Made by a program: the position numbers and the translations under genes
Notes under the pieces: generated by a model
Told to the model about the DNA's origin: nothing
Databases searched by the model: none
What the model saw: only the letters and a program-made list of their open reading frames with translations
In this document: piece after piece, positions 56,287 to 64,000 of the stretch
Layout: each line of letters opens with the position of its first letter
How positions within the stretch are numbered: the stretch's first letter is position 1
Assembly (NCBI GenBank): GCA_014904845.1
Contig: MU119241.1
Location: forward strand, 270,278 to 334,277
Direction of reading: 5' to 3'
DNA from: Acephala macrosclerotiorum
Lineage: Eukaryota; Ascomycota; Leotiomycetes; Helotiales; Mollisiaceae
Length of the DNA: 64,000 nt

Positions 56287-57534
56287 ATGTTTGTCTATAA
56301 CTCTATTCACAAGATTGTAATATGCTTGGCTTGTAAGTCAAGCATTATCTCTAAGGTAGAGAGCCAGGAGAGCCACTTGCGCGCCGAGCCATATCGACTT
56401 TCCGGTGATACTCTCAAAGCAACGATCCAACGTTTAAATGGTTACGACCTAAGGACCGTTGAAGAGCTGAAAGACCGAAAGCCCCGTTCTAAAGACTCGT
56501 GCGAGTTGATCGAGCACTTTGCTTACTACGATGGCTTCTACTGCCTACAGCCGAGCTGCCTGTACTGCACTCGCCACTCTCGGAAAATGAAAGAACACGT
56601 AGTTTTTATACACAAAATAAAAGCAACTCAGTACTAAAAGAGCTCTCTGTAGAAAGCTTGCACGCTTTAGACATATTTTATAGGGCATAAGAGAATTGAT
56701 TACTTTGTAGTAACAGACAATAAAGAGAAAAGAGAAGTGTCTAAGTAAGCTAGTGATTCTATTTTCTTAATACAATTTGAGAAGGAATTGTTTGAGAAAT
56801 TAGAGAAAGATTACGAGAATGTGAAATGTGATCTTAAGAAACAAGCAACTATAGTTCAAGATATTGGAGATTCAAAGTCGGAAAAAGTGCTATAGCTACA
56901 TGACTTGACGGGGATTCCATATTACATGACTACGCTAAAAGACGAGGAGATTTGGAGCTCGTACAAACTGCCATCGAAAAAAAAGCTTAATGCAAGTAGT
57001 GAGAATACTGAGAATTTTAGTCTCGTTCGAATTTTAGTTGCAATTAAAGCTGTCTTGAGAAATGCGTATTGATTATGTAGCGACACTTCGCTAGACCGGA
57101 AAATGATTTAGTAGCGCGCCAATATTTTGAACGAGTTTTATGCTGGGGCATCAAGCAAAGTAAACGGGTTTCGGTATTTTAAGAACGCGTCGACTCTAGT
57201 CACGTACTTTACTACGATGAAACAGTTGTTGGTATACTACTATCGCGTAGTGCATTGTAAAGGCGGGCATTTTACGCGGACTAAGCCAGACCAAGTACTG
57301 TCAAAAGATGTCATCCAGCCAACCGCTCAGCAGATCCAAGCCATGGATGAGATTATAGAAGCTTTGACTGTTGAAAATGAAGAGGAGACGAAGCTAGCTT
57401 TTAAGCATACTATTCGGCGACTTTACTTGGCTTTAATTTGCCATACTGTTGGCAGCGTACTGTTTAAATCGCCCGTTTTGAGTTTTTGCGCTATATTGAG
57501 CAAAAAAATTCGTAGAAAAGGCCGAGAGTTATAA
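56287..57534 (+). pseudogene. Zinc-finger/OrsD-like N-terminal part of helicase element
   Basis: An open stretch at 56287-56637 encodes FVYNSIHKIVICLACKSSI, an SHLRAEPYRL block, LIEHFAYYDGFYCLQPSC and YCTRHSRKMKEHVVFIH: paired Cys/His fingers of the kind seen in OrsD-like (DUF3505) proteins and in the N-terminal part of large fungal subtelomeric helicases. A later stretch (57127-57534) reads FYAGASSKVNGFRYFKN, LLVYYYRVVHCKGGHF and ALICHTVGSVLFKSPVLSFCA, typical of the following part of such proteins. Stop codons, mostly TAG/TGA, separate them. Decayed; RIP-like mutation increases toward the telomere. Confidence 0.65.
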
Positions 57535-60500
57535 AAAGAGCCGGGAAATTTCAACAGCTATTTGTCAGTTTTGATTTGAACTGTTCAGTTTGTGCTTTTT
57601 GATTATGTTTGTTTCCAGGAGTAGAACGACGAAAATCAAATCCTCGTCTTTCTCGCCAAGATCTGCAAGAAGTTCTTCTAGCAGCTGGTCGAGACGCTAT
57701 TTGGCCATATTCTGCAGTAGTGATTGTATTTGTTCAAAGTTGAAAAAACTGCTATTGCAAAATACTAAGTTCGATAGTTTTTGAACGGGCAGACAGTGGA
57801 ATATCGCGGAGTAGAGTTACAAATGTCGCAAATCTCCGATTTGGTGGTTTTTGAATATCAACAAGTCTATGCTTTACTCTATGATAAGCTTTTATTTCAA
57901 GTAAAGGACTTGATCTCAATAAAATCGTAAAAACTGAAAAACGATTTAAATCTAGAAGATTTTGAAGACTCGTAGTTCTCTCACTCCAGCAATTCTGAGT
58001 TTCTAGAGAGTACTGAGTTTGCTCTCTTTCGACGAATTCAAGGAAATGTTCAATTGCGGGCTTTGTTCTTGATTACGACTGAAAATAAAAGCATAGTTTT
58101 ATGTCTAAAAACTATAACTATTTACGAGACATATACTCAAAAATTCTTCAAACGGATTTTAGTACTGTTCTATATTCTACTCGGCCCGCTATTGCGAGAA
58201 CTTGAATTACTATCGGTAATATAGTAGAACAATACTCGACAACGCCATTTGTTGATCTAAAAAAAACTAATCATAATCTATACTTAGTATTACAAAAGTC
58301 AATAGTAGTTTGGCGCGTACAAAAACAATATTCGCTTCTTATTAAAGGCTATTAAAAATCTACTACTTTCGTACGTTGCATATATTCTACTTTTGAGACA
58401 ATTGTTCTTCTACCAATAGACTCTAAATGCTTTAATCTCTCTATACCTCTGAACCAAACTGAACGAAACAATATGAATTGATAGAACTTTTTCGATCTGT
58501 CTAACGAAAGTATACACTCGTGTCAAAGTACTACGTTTGCATATATTCAATTGACGACAGTTTGTAGTATCGATTACTAAAGAAAAGTTTTTCGTTAAAA
58601 AACGAGCAAATTTTGATCTTAAAAAAAGCGCAAAAGAAAATATTGAGAACGAGCTGGATCTAATTGTACTAGTTGAATTTAGTAATCACATTTTTTATAC
58701 TTTTAATTATACGTATATTGAAACAATGACATTTACTATGAATATTCTACTTTATCGAAATTACCGAGTATTTGAGAATTGGTGTACGTTTTTTCGATTC
58801 GATTATATTTTGCAGAGAAAAAAACCGTGAAACGCTTTAAAGATACTATTTCTACGAATATTTGATATTTCTAAGCGTAGTCAAATACGTAGAAAAGGTG
58901 TATACTTTGAGATTGATTTGTTAATTGTTGTTTGAAGACTATATAATGCACTAGACTTGCAATTTCGAGTTTCAAGTCAGTGGAAAAGAGTTTTTGTTAT
59001 TATAAAACTTCAATCAATCGAGTAAATGGTTTTGATAATAGGAATCGACTTTGATAAGACTTTGATTGTAATAATTGGTATTATTATTGCAGATGTTGGA
59101 ATTACAATTTTAGTTCTATTTATAGTTGTTTTACGAAGTGATATATTGAAACGCTTTTACTAAATAGATATTCGGTCTTTGATTTGGTCCGTTGATTACA
59201 GACAATCAATTTTACTCGTTATTGTATTAATCGAAGTTGTGTGTATTTAAAACTTCTTTGAATATTATTATATTCAAATTAGTAAACAAAAATTAGATCG
59301 TATTGTAATTGATAAAAATTATTTTATTATTACAACTAGTGATTATCGGCCATGTATAGTTTAATTGGATTAGTACGTTCGACAAATTAGAACGCAAACA
59401 ATTTGATTAATAGTAATTTTTTTTTTTGTAATGCAAAAAGAGTTTATCGAGTACAATAAATTGATAAAACTTAAAATTATTTGAGAATCGACAAATCGAT
59501 CGAATATTAAATATATAATTAGTTTAAAAATTAAATTAAGTACTTTGATTGAAAAAGTTGTCGATTTAATATAAATATACTAGTTTAAACAAAAGATTTT
59601 TGATTACTTTCGAGATAAAATTATTATTTATTATTGGACTCGAGAGAAAGTAGTATAATTTGCTGATATTTTTAAGTGTTTTTTGTATACGTCAAAATTA
59701 AAAATCGAAAAAGAAAAAATCGCAATTATTTTTGAATAATTTAATAATAGAGATTAATCGGTAATTGTAATTATATTTGTTTTTAAAATTGGATTTAATT
59801 ATTTTTTCGTTCGTTGAATGATTTATATAAATAAACTCGATAAATTGATTGATTTTTCTTAGAAGTTTGAAAGAATTGAATAGGATAAAAATAAAGCGTC
59901 TTTTATTGTTTTTTTGTATATCGAATAAAAACTTCAAATTGACGAACATTTGTCTACGAATCGAAAAATAATACAATTTTATTTTATATAGTAATATTAT
60001 TTTCGTAGTATTTTGAATTAATTTTTGGATATTTCATTCGATTGATAATAATGTATATCGAGTAAAAAAATATATTAAGTTTGTCGCGAGTTTTATAGAG
60101 AAACGCGATTAGTCGATATTGTATTTATTTTACTACGAAAAATAAAAATAGAATTTATTGAATTCGAAGAAATTTTTCGTTAGAATCACGTTCGAGATCA
60201 AGTTTTTGATAACTATAAAAAAAATCTCGAGATAATAATAAGATTCTATCCAAGTTGAGAAAACCAATTTGAAATCAAGTGGGTTTATTTCTCCATATAA
60301 CCCATTAGCGTGGATTTGACGAGAGAATCAAATTGATTTAATCAAATTGATTTATTAGAATTACGTTTAAATAAGCTCGAATGCGACTTAAACTCGAGTA
60401 TGAATTGGGCCCGGTATATGCGATATCAACCCCGTCGAGATTTCTATCAGAACTCCATTATAAGGTGAGTTTTACGAGGAGATAATAATTGTCATTGATT

Positions 60501-63500
60501 TTTGATAAAAGAAGCAAATGCACAAACCAAATCAATTCAAATAATAATTTCAAGTATAAAGTGAGTATAAAAGCACAAAAGTATAAAATCGGAAATTACG
60601 GTCGATCATTTTACGCGCATAGATTCAGAGCATGGATTTAGAACGCGTCAAATAAAGAGACGTGTAAAATAGTTAGAAAAACGCGAAAATTTCAAAGATT
60701 TCCAATTAAAAGATTAAATTGATTAATATATACTCATATTATAGAATCGTTTGTACATTTTTTAGCACAGGAAATTATCGTGTGTTTCGAATGCAAGTAT
60801 ACCGTGTTACTTAGTTATATAGATACTCATTTGAAGGACGAAAAGAAGTATAAAGTCGTTAAAATCGATCGAGAACGTATTATTCAAAAAATCCAAGTTA
60901 TTCGAAATTTGAAAACCAAAAAAGTAGAATTGAACTATTTAGTGTTTCTGTCGATAAATAATTTTCTTATTTTCACATTGTAAAAATCTAAAAAAAACGA
61001 GTTATAATATCAATTGAAAGATTAGTATAGTAGTTTATACGTGTTTATCGCGTGTCAAATACAAAAGATTTAAGAGTATTGTCGTCACGTATATCAATAG
61101 GAAAACTCGCAAAAGAAAAATCGACCAGAAGTAGAACGGGAAGTGCAAGTTCTATAGAGAACCGAAGTATATTGCCAGTATTTTTTCGTTCGCGGTCCCG
61201 GAGTCCAATATTTCGAGGTTCGAGCGGAAAAATCCAGTCCAACCATATCGTTCGAAGACGTTAATTTAGATGCGGCCAAGACGACGTTGAAACAAGCCAT
61301 GCAGCAAATAGAAAAGGAAGTACACCGTCAGATTATCGAACCGAAGAAAGTTCGAGAGTCAAATCCATAGTTGCGTCGCGTAGAGTAGATTGAGTATTTG
61401 AGAGCGTTTGATTGAAAGGAATTGCGAGAATTGGTTGCTTTCATTAAGAACGATAAACTCGAGTTGAAAGTATTATACAAAGCGTTTGATTGATTGATTC
61501 AAAACGCACAATACTATTGTATTCGGTCGGTGGTAGGGTTAAAAGCGTTGTTTGAAGCGAATCGAAAGGAGGTAAACAAAGACGTTCGAATACCGTTTGA
61601 TAGTTGGATGGATATTACTACCGTGAAAGCGTATACAGAGATTTGTAAGTAATTGTTACGTTATATTTTCCGGTCTAAAAGCGTCGATCCGGAGAAGCGG
61701 TCGGGATATGAATTAATAGAGAGGTAGTAGATGTATATTGAGAACGTGTAGATGAACGTTAAGAAATTTGTGAAGTGGAAAGAAAAGTAAAGAGATTTAG
61801 AAAGTAGAGAAAAGAAAGCGATAAAAAAGTCGGACGAAGAGATTAAATGGATAGGTCGGATTTAGCGGTAGATTTTGCAATTGTGAATAGCGTTGTTGAA
61901 TTAGTTATTGTAGAACAACGAGTACAAGAGCGTGTTGATTAGTGGATTGGTCGTGTTAGGGATACGAGAGGACGACGAGTGATTGAATGCGGAGGATTAT
62001 ACGTTCAAATATTCGATCGTAATCAAGTTGACTCGATTGATGGTAGTTCGAGAGATGTACGAGCAGCGACGGGAATCCATTGCACAATACGAAAAGCGTA
62101 GTTTGAGTACAAAGAAAGCCCGGGATAAAACAAACAATCATTACGTGTTAACGCGGCAGTTGGTTTACGTGTTCATAATTATAGTTTATGACAATAAGGA
62201 TTTCAAGTCCATATAATAGTTATATTGTAGTCGGTCGTACGATTTCAAGATTCGATATATTATTACCGCGAAGAAGAAAATCTAGTGAATTGAGAACGAC
62301 GTTTTATATTTTAAGATTCGGTTTAATATAAATCGATTTCGAGAAATGATCTATGAGTTGATTTAAAAAGTACGAAAAAAATTGTTTGAGAAGTTGATAG
62401 TAGTGAAAAGAAGTAGCGACGGAGAGATAAATAGAAAGCAAATATTGCCAATTTATTGGAACAAGATAATAAATCAATCGTTCGAGACGAAGATTGAATG
62501 GTCGTTTTTAGACGACGAGTGGAACCAGTTTGTAGCGTGCAAGCAGTAGTAGTTGTACGAGCGAATGTATAAAAAAGAGCCGTTAAATGAGTAGTTTATA
62601 AATGCGAGAAAATTGAAAAGAGAAACTGTAATCGTATATTAACATTACGTAGAGTAGTTCCAGGAGTTATTATAAATTTTGATGTATTTGTACGGTAAGT
62701 AGTCAGTTAAAGTATCGGAGTTGTTAAAGATGCGATAGAAGAATACAACATATAAAAGAGTAAAAAACATTTTCATTGAGAAGAGATTAGTTGCGTTCGT
62801 GGCCATATACTATAAAAAGTATCGAAGTAATAGAAATATTAAGATTATCTATTGGTATTTGCCACGGGAAGTAAAAGAGTTGTTAGTGTATTATTTGTAG
62901 TTGGTTTTGTCGTTTTAAGAGAAGTTACAGTTCTAGATGACGAGAGTATCGAGTAGCAGTTTATTTTTGTGGAAAGATAATTAAAAGAAAAAGTATCGGC
63001 AGTGGACGGGATTCAAGCGGAGGTAGTAGAAGGAAAGTGAGATTTCGGAGAAGAAGATCAAGAAGAGAAAAAGAGCGGAATCGGAAAACGAGAGTCGAGA
63101 CGAGAAATAGAAGAGTCAATAAAGATTGTTGACGTAGTGGCAGTTTCGTGTGTGAATATTAAAGCGAGCGCGGAACATTTTGAAGTAAGTCGTCGTAAGA
63201 TGGATAAAGATCGACGGATTGAACATTAGTAATTACCGCCAGATTGCTATTACTATATCCCGGCGATATTGTCGAGAAAACCGATTTGAGGAAAAGAAAA
63301 GCAAGTTAAAGAAAAGTAAAAGTTGAAACGAGAATAATACCGATGGGAACGATCTATGGGATTTGCAAGTCGATCACGGGATTTATATTGCAAGTATGAT
63401 TTACGCCTGAGAGTTGATAGAAAGCGACAATTCTATTATTAGTCGCCGTGAGAAGTTCCGTCGTATTAGTTACGTATGGTATTGTTTTTTGGAGTTTTCG

Positions 63501-63700
63501 TCAGTATATCAAGGAATTGAAATAAGTGAGAGAGTCAAAAGAAAGCGACAAATATATAAAGTAGAGATGCAAAACGCGTAATTGATTCGGTGGAAGCGAT
63601 TGCGGGGCGTTGACATTTATCGAGAGTTGAAACAGATGTTGGAAAGTGAGATACGATTTCGTGGGTTGCAAGAGTTCGTATTAGAAACTATTATGAAGTA
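57535..63700 (+). pseudogene. RIP-degenerate body of a telomere-linked helicase element
   Basis: AT-rich, stop-ridden sequence in which reading through TAG/TGA still gives long coherent plus-strand protein: DDEWNQFVACKQ (about 62510), a STRSRTGSASSIENRSI block (61120-61165), IIYWYLPREVKELLVYYL (about 62850), MGFASRSRDLYCKYDLRLRVDRKRQFYYQSP (63360-63440, read in parts) and ESEIRFRGLQEFVLETI (63640-63690). Many stops are TAG where CAG (Gln) is expected, the C-to-T pattern of RIP. Between 58000 and 60700 I can recognise no protein. The region is one long element pointing at the telomere. Confidence 0.6.
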
Positions 63701-63905
63701 CTAGAGTTTTATTGTAATCGTAATAGGAACCGGAATTGGAAAAACGTTATTGTTTCAATTGTTAATCAAAAACATGAATTCTAGTACTACTATTGTTATC
63801 AGTCTATTGGTTTCATTGCAAGAGTACATAGTAGAAAGATGTCAGTAAGTCGGGATTTCATGTGTAAAATAAAACTCTCGATATTGCTATTCTTTCAATT
63901 AGATT
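63701..63905 (+). pseudogene. RecQ helicase motifs I-Ia, truncated by the telomere
   Basis: Reading frame near 63715-63860 gives VIGTGIGKTLLFQL (Walker A, motif I) and TTIVISLLVSLQEYIVERCQ then GISC, matching the order and spacing of RecQ motifs I and Ia (TTIVI-PL-SL--qm-erc--aGI). A TAG follows the Cys-Gln where RecQ proteins continue. Nothing after motif Ia survives: the DEAH box and helicase C-terminal domain are absent and telomere repeats begin about 45 bp later. Such telomere-linked RecQ genes are known from chromosome ends of many fungi. Confidence 0.75.
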
Positions 63906-64000
63906 GGTTAGGGTTAGGGTTAGGGTTAGGGTTAGGGTTAGGGTTAGGGTTAGGGTTAGGGTTAGGGTTAGGGTTAGGGTTAGGGTTAGGGTTAGGGTTA
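63906..64000 (+). repeat. Telomere, (TTAGGG)n
   Basis: About 15 perfect TTAGGG units to the window edge. The G-rich strand runs 5' to 3' toward the edge, so the right border is the chromosome end. TTAGGG is the usual repeat of filamentous ascomycetes. Confidence 0.98.

Noticed and set aside
59698..59976. 92-residue minus-strand open frame near the telomere
   Set aside because: Phe/Ile/Lys/Asn-rich text is what AT-rich sequence gives in any frame.
55880..63905. A Starship or other giant mobile element at the chromosome end
   Set aside because: No YR/DUF3435 captain domain could be read, and the RecQ motifs plus terminal position fit a telomere-linked helicase instead.
1..64000. tRNA, rRNA and CRISPR features
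   Set aside because: I saw no TPsiC-like GGTTCGANTCC box with a matching acceptor, no rRNA text and no regularly spaced repeats; a covariance-model scan would be needed to exclude tRNAs.

Overview
The window is one chromosome end of a filamentous ascomycete (Pezizomycotina; class not resolvable by eye). The evidence is 45-110 bp introns with GT-AG borders and CTRAC/CTGAY branch sites, fungal-specific families (Zn2Cys6 regulators, ERG2, Arb2-domain protein, BTB proteins, secreted cysteine-rich proteins), very AT-rich blocks that look like repeat-induced point mutation (RIP), and about 15 perfect TTAGGG repeats at the right edge. The right edge is therefore a telomere and the sequence runs toward it.

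Layout. 1-9.1 kb: a broken hypothetical gene, an intact Zn2Cys6 transcription factor, an ankyrin relic, a secreted protein gene and a truncated, stop-containing paralogue of it. 9.16-10.02 kb: AT-rich block. 10.0-18.2 kb: a glycan island, with a processive GT2 glycosyltransferase and, divergently, a 1207-residue fusion of a complete galactose-oxidase-type copper radical oxidase with a heparinase II/III-like lyase domain; Tc1/mariner debris lies between them. 18.6-19.5 kb: a second AT-rich block. 20-44.6 kb: a gene-rich arm with an FMN monooxygenase, a type II membrane SGNH/PC-esterase-like protein, an SDR, thiolase, ERG2, mitochondrial uS14m, an Arb2-domain protein, a secreted BBE-like FAD oxidase, a P450 pseudogene split by a hAT-like MITE, an Mgr3-like mitochondrial protein, a decayed transcription factor, a BTB gene with an apparent frameshift, and a nucleoside deoxyribosyltransferase-like protein. 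45-54 kb: two tandem paralogous 8-cysteine secreted proteins, a second BTB gene, a chromodomain protein and a conserved secreted Gly/Asn-rich protein. 55.8-63.9 kb: a heavily mutated telomere-linked helicase-type element (zinc-finger/OrsD-like N-terminal region, RecQ motifs I and Ia at the end) cut off by the telomere.

Working hypothesis. The best candidate for an undescribed system is the GT2 plus galactose oxidase-lyase pair: synthesis, oxidation and cleavage of one extracellular polysaccharide, analogous in logic to the bacterial cslA-glxA arrangement (a cellulose synthase-like enzyme beside a copper radical oxidase), here with a lyase fused to the oxidase. The other theme is decay. Several genes outside the AT blocks carry single nonsense changes of the C-to-T/G-to-A type, suggesting mutation spilling out of silenced repeats. 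All spliced models below were assembled by hand from splice signals and reading phase; they have not been checked against transcripts or databases.
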